Shown in pieces: positions 29,151 to 37,262 of a stretch of DNA of 64,000 nucleotides (position 1 is the stretch's first letter; every line of letters starts with the position of its first letter). The stretch is from Marinobacterium arenosum (GTDB lineage: Bacteria > Pseudomonadota > Gammaproteobacteria > Pseudomonadales > Balneatricaceae). The notes below the pieces were generated by a model. The model ran no database searches and had not been told where the DNA came from. It worked only from the letters and a program-made list of their open reading frames with translations. A program made the translations under genes and the position numbers. The DNA lies in NCBI RefSeq assembly GCF_019795155.1, contig NZ_JAILYN010000001.1, forward strand, positions 1 through 64,000, given 5' to 3'.

Positions 29151-30215
29151 ATGTCTACCCAAAGCAGCGACAGTGATCAGAAAGATCCCTGGAATGGCAG
29201 GAATAATCCCGATTTCAACCTAAATCGACTGCTAGGCAAATGGCTGGGGGGCTACCGCCGTGCCCCACCGGGCGGCGGCCTCACCGGTATCGTCGTACTG
29301 GTGGTGTTGGTGTTATCCGGCCTGGGTTTATGGACGGCCTACTATACCGTGCCGAGCGATTCGGTGGCGGTGGTACAACGCTTCGGAAAATACCTGTATG
29401 AGGTGCCACCAGGGCTACATTTCAAACTACCGCTGGGTATGGATATCGCCACCATCGTCCCGGTTAAGCGTCAGTTAAAGCAGGAGTTTGGTTTTGCAAC
29501 GCCCGGCGCCACCGATCCCTACCAGAGTCCCCGGCCCCGTGACCAAAAGCGTGAAACGCAGATGGTCACCGGCGACCTCAACGCCGCGCTGGTGGAATGG
29601 GTCGTTCAATACCGCATCGCCGATCCTTTTAAGTTTCTGTTCGAGGTGCGCGAACCCGCAGAGACCCTGCGCTACGTGTCCGAATCGGTAATGCGCGAAG
29701 TGGTGGGCGATCGTACGGTCGACGAGGTGATCACGGTAGGGCGCCAAGATATCGAGATCGAAGCCTTGGCCAAGATGCAGAAGCTCTCCAGCAAATACGT
29801 GATGGGAATCAGCATTGATCAGGTGCAGTTGAAAAACATTAACCCTCCGCGGCCGGTGCAAGACTCGTTTAATGAGGTCAACCAGGCTCAACAGGAGAAG
29901 GAAAAACTGATTAACGAGGCGCGACGAGACTACAACAAGGTGATCCCTCTGGCCGAAGGTGAAAAAGATCAGCGGATTCGCGAAGCCGACGGCTACCGTC
30001 TCAAACGTATTAATGAAGCCGAAGGCGATGTGGCACGATTCAGCGCATTGCTGGAGGAGTACCGCAAGGCACCGGAGGTTACCCGGCGGCGTATCTATAT
30101 AGAGACCCTGCAGGAGGTACTGCCCGGCATAGAAATCAAGGTAATCGTCGATAATCAGGTAGGCAGTATTTTACCCCTGCTTAATCTGGGACCCCCCAGT
30201 GGAGAGCGGCCATGA
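29151..30215 (+). CDS. hflK: HflK, SPFH-family subunit of the HflKC complex
   Basis: 354-aa protein: a glycine-rich, polar N-terminal tail, one membrane helix (about residues 42-64), then a periplasmic SPFH/prohibitin domain and a long coiled region with repeats of Glu/Arg/Ala (NEVNQAQQEKEKLINEARRDYNK). HflK and HflC form a large cage around the FtsH protease and tune its membrane-protein substrates. ATG 29151 follows AGGAG. Its stop overlaps the hflC start. In many relatives this pair is beside hfq-hflX; here it is separate, so it may be a second copy in the genome. Confidence 0.9.
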   Translation: MSTQSSDSDQKDPWNGRNNPDFNLNRLLGKWLGGYRRAPPGGGLTGIVVLVVLVLSGLGLWTAYYTVPSDSVAVVQRFGKYLYEVPPGLHFKLPLGMDIATIVPVKRQLKQEFGFATPGATDPYQSPRPRDQKRETQMVTGDLNAALVEWVVQYRIADPFKFLFEVREPAETLRYVSESVMREVVGDRTVDEVITVGRQDIEIEALAKMQKLSSKYVMGISIDQVQLKNINPPRPVQDSFNEVNQAQQEKEKLINEARRDYNKVIPLAEGEKDQRIREADGYRLKRINEAEGDVARFSALLEEYRKAPEVTRRRIYIETLQEVLPGIEIKVIVDNQVGSILPLLNLGPPSGERP

Positions 30216-31234
30216 ACCGCAAAAAATGGACCAGTATATTGGTACTGGTGATACTGGCCGTGTACCTGTTGTTCAGTTCGATCTATACCGTCAGCGAAGT
30301 CGAGCAGGTAATCATCACCCAATTCGGCAAACCGGTGGGGGAGCCGGTGACGGAGGCCGGTCTGAAGCTAAAACTGCCCTTTATCCAAGAGGTCAATGCC
30401 ATCGACAAGCGGGTGCTCGAATGGGACGGCAATCCGTCGGACATGCCCACCAAGGACAAGCTCTATATCTCCGTTGATCTGTTTGCCCGTTGGCGCATCA
30501 CCGATCCCCTGCAATATTTTCTGCGACTGCGCGACGAGCGCAGCGCCCAATCCCGGTTGGACGACATCCTGGGCAGCGAGACCCGCAACGCGGTGGCCAA
30601 GCACGAGCTGATCGAAATTATCCGCACCACCAAGGATCGGGTGCCGCTGCGCGATGCGTTACTGAGTGGGGCTGAGCGGGCGTTGGATATGGGCGCCTGG
30701 GTACCGATCCAGAAAGGGCGCAAGCAGGTAGAGCGCGAAATTTTCATGGCAGCGGCCGAAAAAGTACGGGTGTTCGGCATCGAGTTGCTCGATATTCGCT
30801 TCAAGCGCATTAACTACAACGAAAGCGTGCGCCCCAAGATTTACGACCGGATGATCAGCGAACGGCGCCAGATCGCCGAGCGTTTCCTCTCGGAAGGTAA
30901 CGGCGAGGCGGCACGCATCCGGGGTGACCGGGTGCGTGACCTTAACAAGATCCAGTCTGAAGCCTACCGGCAGGTGGAAGAGATACGCGGCCTGGCCGAC
31001 GCTAAGGCCGCCGAAATTTACGCACGCGCCTACAACCGAAGTCCTGAGTCCGTGGCATTCTACGAGTTCACCCGTAGCCTGCAGGCTTATAAATCCATCA
31101 TCTCGCAAAATACCACTCTGGTGCTGTCTACCGACAGCGAGCTGTTCAAATACCTGAACAGCATTTCGCCGGATGAGCCCGACTCAGCTGCGAATGCTAT
31201 TGAAGCTCCCTCAGCGAGCAAAGATGATAGATAG
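30212..31234 (+). CDS. hflC: HflC, SPFH-family subunit of the HflKC complex
   Basis: 340-aa partner of HflK. A single N-terminal membrane helix (residues 5-25) is followed by an SPFH domain starting VSEVEQVIITQFGKPVGEPV, and by a coiled segment with ISERRQIAERFLSEGNGEAARI and ADAKAAEIYARAYNRSPE, as in HflC proteins. It is translationally coupled to hflK (ATG 30212 inside the hflK end). The last 20 residues are polar and not conserved in the family. Confidence 0.9.
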   Translation: MNRKKWTSILVLVILAVYLLFSSIYTVSEVEQVIITQFGKPVGEPVTEAGLKLKLPFIQEVNAIDKRVLEWDGNPSDMPTKDKLYISVDLFARWRITDPLQYFLRLRDERSAQSRLDDILGSETRNAVAKHELIEIIRTTKDRVPLRDALLSGAERALDMGAWVPIQKGRKQVEREIFMAAAEKVRVFGIELLDIRFKRINYNESVRPKIYDRMISERRQIAERFLSEGNGEAARIRGDRVRDLNKIQSEAYRQVEEIRGLADAKAAEIYARAYNRSPESVAFYEFTRSLQAYKSIISQNTTLVLSTDSELFKYLNSISPDEPDSAANAIEAPSASKDDR

Positions 31235-31271
31235 TAGCGAGCGTACCTCCTGATTCCTCCCGGGGTAATTG

Positions 31272-31440
31272 ATGACCAATGCACAGAACCGCCACGGCCA
31301 GTTCCAGCGAACCTTGCAGGTTGGAGCGCGGGCCTGTCGTTACGGCAGGGTACCCGCTGGCTACACCTCAGTGGGTGACCTGCCCTTCGCCATAAAGATC
31401 GTGCTGGAAAACCGGTTGGGCTACGAGGACGGCGTACGAC
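31272..31440 (+). pseudogene. Aconitase N-terminal stub
   Basis: From ATG 31272 the reading is MTNAQNRHGQFQRTLQVGA..., then YGRVPAGYTSVGDLPFAIK and IVLENRLGYEDGV. This fits the first 60 residues of aconitase A (a TLxVxGKxYxYYSLPAA..LGDxxxLPxSLKVLLENLLRxEDG pattern). The similarity stops at about 31440, where the frame runs into the antisense of the CsbD gene. So this is a truncated, functionless 5' end left by a deletion or insertion. Confidence 0.6.
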
Positions 31441-31643
31441 TAATCCTTGGCTTGATCTTCAAACTGCTTGATCTGCTCTTCGGCTTCGTCTTTCGATACG
31501 CCGTAAGCCTCCTGGATCTTACCCGCCAGCTCGTCACGCTTGCCGTCAATCTCATCGAGATGATCGTCGGTGAGCTTGCCCCACTGCGCTTTTACCTTGC
31601 CTTTGAACTGCTTCCAGCTGCCTTCAATGATATCCCAGTTCAT
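31440..31643 (-). CDS. CsbD family stress-response protein
   Basis: 67-aa, highly charged protein matching CsbD nearly end to end: MNWDIIEGSWKQFKGKVKAQWGKLTDD followed by IDGKRDELAGKIQEAYGVSKDEAEEQIKQF. CsbD proteins are strongly induced in general stress; their molecular role is unknown. One copy of the shared 19-bp palindromic motif lies 94 bases upstream in the same orientation. Confidence 0.92.
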   Translation of the reverse strand: MNWDIIEGSWKQFKGKVKAQWGKLTDDHLDEIDGKRDELAGKIQEAYGVSKDEAEEQIKQFEDQAKD

Positions 31644-31736
31644 ATCGAACGCCTCCTGTTCCAGATTTCAGGGGAGAAATCGCCAATCGATGTCTCCATT
31701 TGTAGCTATACAAGTCTAATCGAATGACTGGCCCCC

Positions 31737-31755
31737 GTCGGTACGCTGACGCACA
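31737..31755 (-). promoter_or_regulatory. 19-bp palindromic motif, copy 1 (upstream of CsbD gene)
   Basis: Minus strand TGTGCGTCAGCGTACCGAC matches the consensus TGTRCGCTRGCGTACAGAC at 16 of 19 positions. It is 94 bases upstream of the CsbD start and points toward it. Confidence 0.6.
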
Positions 31756-31851
31756 CAAAGGCACCGACACTCCGGCGTCGCCGGGTCAGGATCCGATATC
31801 AGGGTTCGCTCGCCGGTACACTCTCCTCGGTGAGCCCCATTTACGGCACTG

Positions 31852-31870
31852 TGTGCGCTGGCGTACAGAC
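31852..31870 (+). promoter_or_regulatory. 19-bp palindromic motif, copy 2 (upstream of SYLF gene)
   Basis: Plus strand TGTGCGCTGGCGTACAGAC fits the consensus at all 19 positions and lies 177 bases ahead of the SYLF gene. It shares the CsbD-SYLF divergent gap with copy 1, which points the other way. Confidence 0.65.
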
Positions 31871-32046
31871 TAGGCCCCATCAGACGATTAGCCTTATATT
31901 GACATCCGGAGTTCCATCAAATGACTCCAGACTGTCGCTGCACAGGATACCCTGCAGCGGAAGATCGGTTGCGACATGAAGGCGTATGATGAACTCTTCC
32001 ATCAGCCGGCGTATGAACAAGATCCCAACACGGGAGGAGTTTTGCC

Positions 32047-32607
32047 ATGCACAGCATACAACGCCATTTCCTCGCACTCATACTCGCGACGGTCGCCATC
32101 GTCGCAATGGGGGGGATGAATCAAGCCCAGGCGGCAACCGCCGAGAATTTGGACAGGGATTCGCAGCAGGCCCTGCAGACCCTTTATCAAGTACAACCTG
32201 TTGCCCAAACCCTGTCCAAGACCGCCAAGGCAATACTCGTTTTTCCGAATATGATCAAGGCCGGTCTGGTATTCGGCGGCAGCTATGGTGAAGGCGCGCT
32301 GATAAAGGGCTCGACGGTCGTCGACTATTACAACTCGGTTACCGGATCCTGGGGTCTGCAGATCGGTGCCCAGTCCTACGGCTATGCCGTTTTTCTGATG
32401 AGCGATAAAGCCGTTAACTATCTCGAAACATCGAAGGGCTGGGAAATCGGCGTTGGACCAACCGTCGTCGTGGTGGACGAAGGCGTTGCCAAGAATCTTT
32501 CGACTTCGTCACTAAAGGATGACGCCTATGCGTTCATCTTCAGTCAGCAAGGATTGATGGCGGGTATCAGCATCGAGGGTACCAAGATTTCCCGAATCAA
32601 CCGCTGA
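32047..32607 (+). CDS. SYLF-domain (YSC84-like) exported protein
   Basis: 186 aa. A signal peptide (residues 1-28, ending AQA) precedes a SYLF domain: SQQALQTLYQVQPVAQTLSKTAKAILVFPNMIKAGLVFGGSYGEGAL, then WGLQIGAQSYGYAVFLMSDKAVNYLETSKGWEIGVGPTVVVVDEG and the final FSQQGLMAGISIEGTKISRI. SYLF domains bind phosphoinositides or lipids in eukaryotes; bacterial exported forms have no proven role. ATG 32047 follows GGGAGGAG. A hairpin follows the stop. A decayed second copy lies at 36478-36575. Confidence 0.9.
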   Translation: MHSIQRHFLALILATVAIVAMGGMNQAQAATAENLDRDSQQALQTLYQVQPVAQTLSKTAKAILVFPNMIKAGLVFGGSYGEGALIKGSTVVDYYNSVTGSWGLQIGAQSYGYAVFLMSDKAVNYLETSKGWEIGVGPTVVVVDEGVAKNLSTSSLKDDAYAFIFSQQGLMAGISIEGTKISRINR

Positions 32608-32615
32608 ACCCGAAA

Positions 32616-32642
32616 GGGACAGACGCGACCGGCGTCTGTCCC
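32616..32642 (+). terminator. Hairpin after the SYLF gene
   Basis: Eleven-base perfect arms GGGACAGACGC and GCGTCTGTCCC with a 5-base loop, nine bases past the SYLF stop. The stem is strong but no T-run follows, so its efficiency is uncertain. Confidence 0.6.
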
Positions 32643-32762
32643 GATTCGCCAACAGCCCTCGGACATTGAGTGTGTGCAACGGCAGCGACGATGAATCATC
32701 GAGCCATACCCGAAGATCCGGTCGCTCTGCCGGAGACCCCATGATGCTAAAGGAGAATCCAC

Positions 32763-32954
32763 GTGCCCCTAATTAATCTGGTCATCGTCCTGATCGTGGT
32801 TGGCGTGCTGCTCTGGCTCATCAACGCCTACATACCCATGGATCGAAAAATCAAGAATATCCTGAATATCGTCGTCGTTATCGTCGTGGTGCTATGGCTG
32901 CTGCAGGTTTTCGGCGTGCTGGGATCGCTTGACAGCATACGTATAGGCAACTGA
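32763..32954 (+). CDS. Small membrane protein, Thivi_2564 family
   Basis: 63-aa protein with two membrane helices (residues 4-24 and 34-54) around a short polar hinge YIPMDRKIKN. The pattern IPMDRKIKNILNIVVVIVVVLWLL is that of the uncharacterised Thivi_2564 family, common in purple sulfur and related bacteria. The start is GTG 32763 after AAAGGAGAA. It follows the SYLF gene but a hairpin lies between them. Function unknown, probably envelope stress. Confidence 0.8.
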   Translation: MPLINLVIVLIVVGVLLWLINAYIPMDRKIKNILNIVVVIVVVLWLLQVFGVLGSLDSIRIGN

Positions 32955-32962
32955 CGGGCGGG

Positions 32963-33001
32963 TGTCGCACTTATTATTATCCGTAGACCTTAAGTGCGAC
33001 A
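32963..33001. other. Long hairpin after the small membrane protein gene
   Basis: Perfect 11-base arms TGTCGCACTTA (32963-32973) and TAAGTGCGACA (32991-33001) enclose a 17-base AT-rich loop. It begins nine bases past the stop codon. It could be a terminator without a T-run or a protein-binding site for the next gene. Confidence 0.5.
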
Positions 33002-33092
33002 ACGCACCGACACGGTATATTGAATCTGCGACTTTATACACCTCGCAGGTTTGCAATCTCGCAAGCACGAGCATCCTCAGAGGATAGTTATT

Positions 33093-33323
33093 ATGGACAC
33101 GAACCGTAAAGAACAAGGCGGCATGGCTCCAGAAAAACGCGAAGACCAACCGCGCCCACAGGAAAAACAACAGGCGGGCACTCAACAGCAACAGCACCGC
33201 AAAGAAGCACCGGGGACCAAAGAAAGGGCACAGGAGCCCCCCAAAGGAGTTGAGACCGAGCCCAATACAACGGAACAGCAAACACCCCGCAGTCAGGATT
33301 CAAAACCCAGCAAGGGGAAATAA
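33093..33323 (+). CDS. Small hydrophilic low-complexity protein
   Basis: 76-aa protein made almost only of Gln, Glu, Lys, Arg, Pro and Thr (for example EKREDQPRPQEKQQAGTQQQQHRK). It has no hydrophobic segment and is probably disordered. I do not recognise a family. ATG 33093 is preferred because coding text upstream is weak; AGAGGA lies 13 bases upstream. A T-rich hairpin terminator lies about 105 bases downstream. The setting among stress genes suggests a stress-induced protein, but this is only context. Confidence 0.5.
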   Translation: MDTNRKEQGGMAPEKREDQPRPQEKQQAGTQQQQHRKEAPGTKERAQEPPKGVETEPNTTEQQTPRSQDSKPSKGK

Positions 33324-33427
33324 AAACCAGGCCGGTATGACACAATGCGCCAGATGCGCCCCCTTCAATAAATAGAACCGATGAAGCGACTGAGTGAACG
33401 GGGGTTGACGAGAACAGACCCGTTTTC

Positions 33428-33673
33428 TTAACCCGGCAGGGACGCCGGGTTTTTGCTGTTTACAGCAAACGTCACCTTCTCACGGCCAAGCTGGATCATG
33501 GAAGCGTTGCCATTGAATATTTCAAACTCTGCCAGCGACAGCCCCTCAGTGAAACCATCGCGCCGACCCAGGTTGTAAAGCCTCTCGAGACAATCAGGCA
33601 CCGCGGCGTCATCCAGGGTCGACGGAACAAATACACACCCTTTGTTCGTCAACGTACAGAACCTGCTGGTCAT
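33428..33673 (-). CDS. Hypothetical small protein
   Basis: 81-aa reading from ATG 33673: MTSRFCTLTNKGCVF, then PDCLERLYNLGRRDGFTEGLSLAEFEIFNGNASMIQLGREKVTF. It has balanced composition and plausible secondary structure, but no family I know, and its stop lies inside a hairpin terminator of the opposite strand. An upstream in-frame start at 33718 is possible. No clear ribosome site was seen, so it may not be expressed. Confidence 0.35.
   Translation of the reverse strand: MTSRFCTLTNKGCVFVPSTLDDAAVPDCLERLYNLGRRDGFTEGLSLAEFEIFNGNASMIQLGREKVTFAVNSKNPASLPG
33430..33454 (+). terminator. Rho-independent terminator
   Basis: Arms ACCCGGC (33431-33437) and GCCGGGT (33444-33450), loop AGGGAC, followed by TTTT, extended by an A-T pair. 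This is a good plus-strand terminator, most likely for the small hydrophilic protein gene ending at 33323. Confidence 0.75.
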
Positions 33674-33784
33674 GCGCTGTAGATTTGGTCCATTGGGGGG
33701 CAAAAAACTGTGCGCCAATGACAGAGGATGAGTAACGTCCCACCTCTTCGGAGATCATCAGCGCCGATACCTATTACCCTGGCG

Positions 33785-33836
33785 TGCAAATAGGTTTCCT
33801 ACCTATTTGCACATTATTAACCCGGCGGGTTAATAA
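33785..33836. other. Two adjacent long hairpins
   Basis: TGCAAATAGGT (33785-33795) pairs perfectly with ACCTATTTGCA (33801-33811). Two bases later TTATTAACCC (33814-33823) pairs perfectly with GGGTTAATAA (33827-33836). They stand 38 bases ahead of the broken DUF6600 gene. They may be terminators, operators or the foot of a small mobile element; I cannot tell which. Confidence 0.55.
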
Positions 33837-33874
33837 CCTGTGGTCATTCGGGCATTAGCCAGGAGGAATACATT

Positions 33875-35917
33875 ATGTCGAATCCATCTCGGTTGCCTGC
33901 CCTGGTCGGCTTGCTGCTGTTTGCCCTGTACGCCGCACTGTTCGCCGGCGGCGCCAATGCCGATCCTTCCGGGCGCGTGGGCTACCTGAGCGACAGCCAT
34001 GGCCAGGTGAGTTATTCGCCGTCCGGCGAGGACCAGTGGCTCAGTGTCGGGCGCAACCGCCCGTTGATTCGCGGCGATCGGCTATGGACCGATCGCGATG
34101 CCCGCGCCGAATTTCAGGTCGGCAGCTCTGCCGTGCGGATCGACGCAAACAGCAGCCTCGAGATTCTCGACCTGAACGATCGCATTGTGCAGCTCCAGTT
34201 GACCCAGGGCGCGCTTAGCCTAAGCGTGCGGCGCCAGTACCGGGATCAGCAAGTCGAGATAGACAGCCCCCTGCTGGCATTCGTCATCGACGGCAGCGGT
34301 CGCTATCGGATCGACGTCGATCCGCGACACGGAGACACCACCATTGTGGTGTGGGAAGGCAGGGGCGAAGTCTACGGCGAAAACGCCCACTTCAGCCTGC
34401 GCGCGGGCGATACGGTGCGTTTCTACGATACGGATTTGCACGACTACCAGCTGTACGGCCTGCCCCGTGAGGACGATTTTGACCGCTACAGTCTGGACCG
34501 AGACCAGCGTTTCCAGCGCTCCGAGTCTCTGCGCTATGTCGACGACGATCTGGCCGGCTACAGCGATCTGGATGAATACGGCAGTTGGCGCCCCGTGAGC
34601 GGTCAGGGGCACGTATAGTTCCCAACCAGAATATCCACCGACTGGGCGCCTTACCGCGACGGTCATTGGGTCTGGCAGGAGCCCTGGGGCTGGACCTGGG
34701 TGGATAACGCGCGCCATCGCACTACGGCCGATGGATCCACGTCGACAATCGATGGGGTTGGGTGCCGGGTCCACGCCAGGTACGTCCGGTCTATGCGCCG
34801 GCGCTGGTTGCCTTCATCGGTGGCAGCGGCTGGAGCCTGTCGCTGTCGCTGGGCGGCGACGTATCCCCCATCGGCTGGTTTCCGCTTGGACCAAGAGAAG
34901 TCTATGTGCCCTCGTATCATGTCAGTCGCGATTATTTCAAGCGGGTCAACGTGAACAACACGGTGATCCAGAACACGACCATCACCAACGTCTACAACAA
35001 CTATTACTCCAGTGGCGCAATCAATATCGACACAATCGACTACGCCAACCGCCACAGGGAACAGGCCGTCACCGTGGTGCCCCGCACTGTATTTGAGAAT
35101 GCACATCCGGTGCGTTCGGCAGCGATGCGTATTGACCGCCAGGCAATCTCAACCGGCGAAACCCTGCGTATCGCCCCTATTGCCCCCAGCACGCGCAGCG
35201 TGATCGGCAGTGGCGAGGTCGCCAAGGCGCAGCCGACACCGGAGGTGTTCGACCGTCGGGTCGTCGCACGCAATCCGCCACCGCCTGCCGAGCCGCCGTT
35301 TTCCCAGCGCGAAAATCTCTTGCGGAAACAGCCTGGACGGACGCTGGAACCTGCCGTTGTCGAAACCGTGCAAGACAGCACCAGCAAACGTCGGAAGAAT
35401 ATTCGGGTGCTGGAGGAGCCAAAGGACGCCGTGGACATCCGCGCCTCGGGCTCTGGCCCCGCCGGCGACTCCGCTCAGCCGCAGCCGCTGGATCGCTCGG
35501 TCGAGCCGAAGAGAAGACCCGAGCCCGGCAAGACCAGGAATGATAGACAGGCGGTTCAACAGCAGGAGCAGCAGCAGGCACAGGAGCGACGCAAAGCCGA
35601 CAGTGAACGGCGTTCAACAGCAGGAACGGCAGCAACGCAAGGCCGACAGTGACCGGCAGGCGGCTCAGCAGCTGCAGGAGCAAAAGCAGCAGCGACGCAA
35701 GGCCGACAGCGACTGGCCGGTGGATCAACAGCAGGAGCCACTGGAGCGCAAGGCAAACAGTGCTCAGCAAAAGGGGCAGGCACGCCAACCACCGACATCT
35801 GGGCCCGCCGGTCGAAGCGAGAACGTGCAGCTGCCCCTGAGCGAGCGTCAGCGGGAATGCGAGAGGGAGGCACGCAGGCTGCACCAGGATGCAAGCCAGT
35901 GCAGGGATCTGCAATGA
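33875..35917 (+). pseudogene. FecR/DUF6600-type exported protein gene, broken three times
   Basis: ATG 33875 opens a signal peptide and a FecR-like domain (GRVGYLSDSHGQVSYSPSGED to SLRYVDDDLAGYSDLDEYGSW). A TAG at 34616-34618 stands where relatives have Trp; the same frame then continues FPTRISTDWAPYRDGHWVW and QEPWGWTWVD. A small deletion near 34710 shifts the frame into GRWIHVDNRWGWVPGP and VRPVYAPALVAFIGGSGW, and so on. A third lesion near 35610, inside Gln/Lys-rich RKADS repeats, shifts again to the final NVQLPLSERQRECEREARRL. All parts are recognisable in order, so decay is recent. Fragments could still be translated. Confidence 0.8.
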
Positions 35918-35958
35918 GCCTCATAAAGTGATGTTCGACCCGGAGAGTTCTGGCGTTA

Positions 35959-35977
35959 TGTACGCCAGAGTACAGAC
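35959..35977 (+). promoter_or_regulatory. 19-bp palindromic motif, copy 3 (upstream of DUF3309 gene)
   Basis: TGTACGCCAGAGTACAGAC matches the consensus at 17 of 19 positions. It lies 209 bases ahead of the DUF3309 start and reads toward it. Confidence 0.55.
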
Positions 35978-36185
35978 CGCGACTGCTCCGGCGACTAACC
36001 TGGTACTTGCATCCGGTGTGCGAACCCAACATCCCGATGAGTGAGGAAATGATTCATACAAGGCAGGCCGGATCGTCGCACTCAGTCGTACGATTTCGTA
36101 CAAAGAGGCGCTTTCATTTGGAATCTGACGGGCCAGGAACGGCCATCGGATTGGTATCAAGGCTTACGTTCGGAGATATAACGAG

Positions 36186-36338
36186 ATGGGAACCATTCTG
36201 CTGATAATTCTGATTCTATTGCTGATCGGCGCCATTCCAACATGGCCCCATAGCCGTTCATGGGGATATGCCCCGAGCGGGGGGATTGGCCTGATATTGT
36301 TGGTGGTCTTGATTCTGCTGCTGCTGGGCAAGCTGTAG
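36186..36338 (+). CDS. DUF3309 family small membrane protein
   Basis: 50-aa protein: a first hydrophobic helix MGTILLIILILLLIGAIPTW, a conserved polar centre PHSRSWGYAPSGG, and a second helix of mainly Leu/Ile/Val. This is the complete, typical DUF3309 pattern, a tiny inner-membrane protein of unknown role found near stress genes. ATG 36186 has GGAG eight bases upstream. Confidence 0.88.
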   Translation: MGTILLIILILLLIGAIPTWPHSRSWGYAPSGGIGLILLVVLILLLLGKL

Positions 36339-36477
36339 TCGCGGACGATCTGCCGATGTAGCCGTCCGGCGCCGTCTCAAGGAAGTCGATATTCGACTTG
36401 TTGCGTTGTCAACAACGGTATTCGGGAAGGAAAGCCCTGAAGGTTGTTTTTGCAGGTTGTGCAGCTATCGGATAGGA

Positions 36478-36575
36478 GTGAGCGACAACGCCGTGATGAT
36501 CTCGAAACATCGAACGGCTGGGAGGTCGGGGTCGGTTCGACGGTTGTCGTGGTGGACGACGGCGTCGCCAGGAAC
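36478..36575 (+). pseudogene. SYLF-domain gene remnant
   Basis: The plus strand reads SDNAV, then (after a small deletion near 36495) DLETSNGWEVGVGSTVVVVDDGVARNL. It is almost the same as the LETSKGWEIGVGPTVVVVDEGVAKNL segment of the intact SYLF gene 4 kb away. Neither end of the gene is present. It is a decayed duplicate or a homologue left by transfer. Confidence 0.75.
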
Positions 36576-36620
36576 CTTAGGGCAACTGACGGCGCCTGAG
36601 TCTGTCGGGCTTAGCCGCTC

Positions 36621-37262
36621 TCACCCGGCCTGCCCCTTCACCGGCGATTTCACCAGCACATACTCGCCCGGCGCATCACGCAGGATGGGGTAACCCTTGC
36701 GGGGGGCGCCGGTTGCTGGCGGTTTCGATTTCCCGTCTGAATGTTTGGTCAGCCACGCATTCCATTCCGGCCACCAGGCCCCCTCCCGGGACGGTGTGCG
36801 GGCACGCCACTCTTCGGGCGAAACGAATGTGTCCATGCTGTTCAGGGTCGCGACCTGATAGGTTCGGCTCGCTGATAATCCCGGCATTATGGCCGCCGCT
36901 GGTCAGCAGGAAAGTCACATCCGTGTCGGTCAGCAGGTTGATCTTGTATACGGAACGCCAGGGCGCGACGTGATCCCGTTGCGTGCCGACGGCAAAGATG
37001 GGCACGCGGATATCGGTCAGCGCGACAGGCTTGCCGCCAACCAGAAAATGCCCTTCCGCGAGGTCGTTATTCAGGAACAGCTCACGCAGATACTCGCTGT
37101 GCATTTTAAAGGGCATGCGCGTCGCGTCGGCATTCCATGCCATCAAATCGTTTGGCGGCGTGCGCTTTCCCAGCAGGTAATTGTCGATCATGCGCGACCA
37201 GATGAGATCGCGGAAGCGCAACAACTGAAAGGTGCTCGTCATTTTCTGACGATCGAACTCGC
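36621..37262 (-). pseudogene. PHA synthase C-terminal remnant (phaC-like)
   Basis: Minus strand text FQLLRFRDLIWSRMIDNYLLG, MAWNADATRMPFKMHSEYL, LFLNNDLAEG, IRVPIFAVGTQRDHVAPW and FLLTSGGHNAGIISEP is the last third of class I polyhydroxyalkanoate synthase, with the catalytic Asp (VGTQRDHVAPW) and His (SGGHNAG) regions. Near 36860 the frame shifts and continues YQVATLNSMDTFVSPEEWRART to the natural C-terminus at 36621. The N-terminal part with the catalytic cysteine is absent; its 5' end abuts an ATP synthase remnant. Not functional. Confidence 0.82.

Noticed and set aside
31269-31727. A 152-aa plus-strand frame across the aconitase stub
   Set aside because: Its first third is the aconitase remnant and the rest is antisense of csbD, so it is not one gene.
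33428-33454. A coding role for the hairpin region at the 3' end of the small minus-strand frame
   Set aside because: The perfect stem and T-run fit a plus-strand terminator much better; the minus-strand frame is kept only at low confidence.
34762-35652. Separate gene in the middle of the DUF6600 locus
   Set aside because: It continues the domain order of the upstream frame exactly, so it is part of a broken gene rather than a new one.
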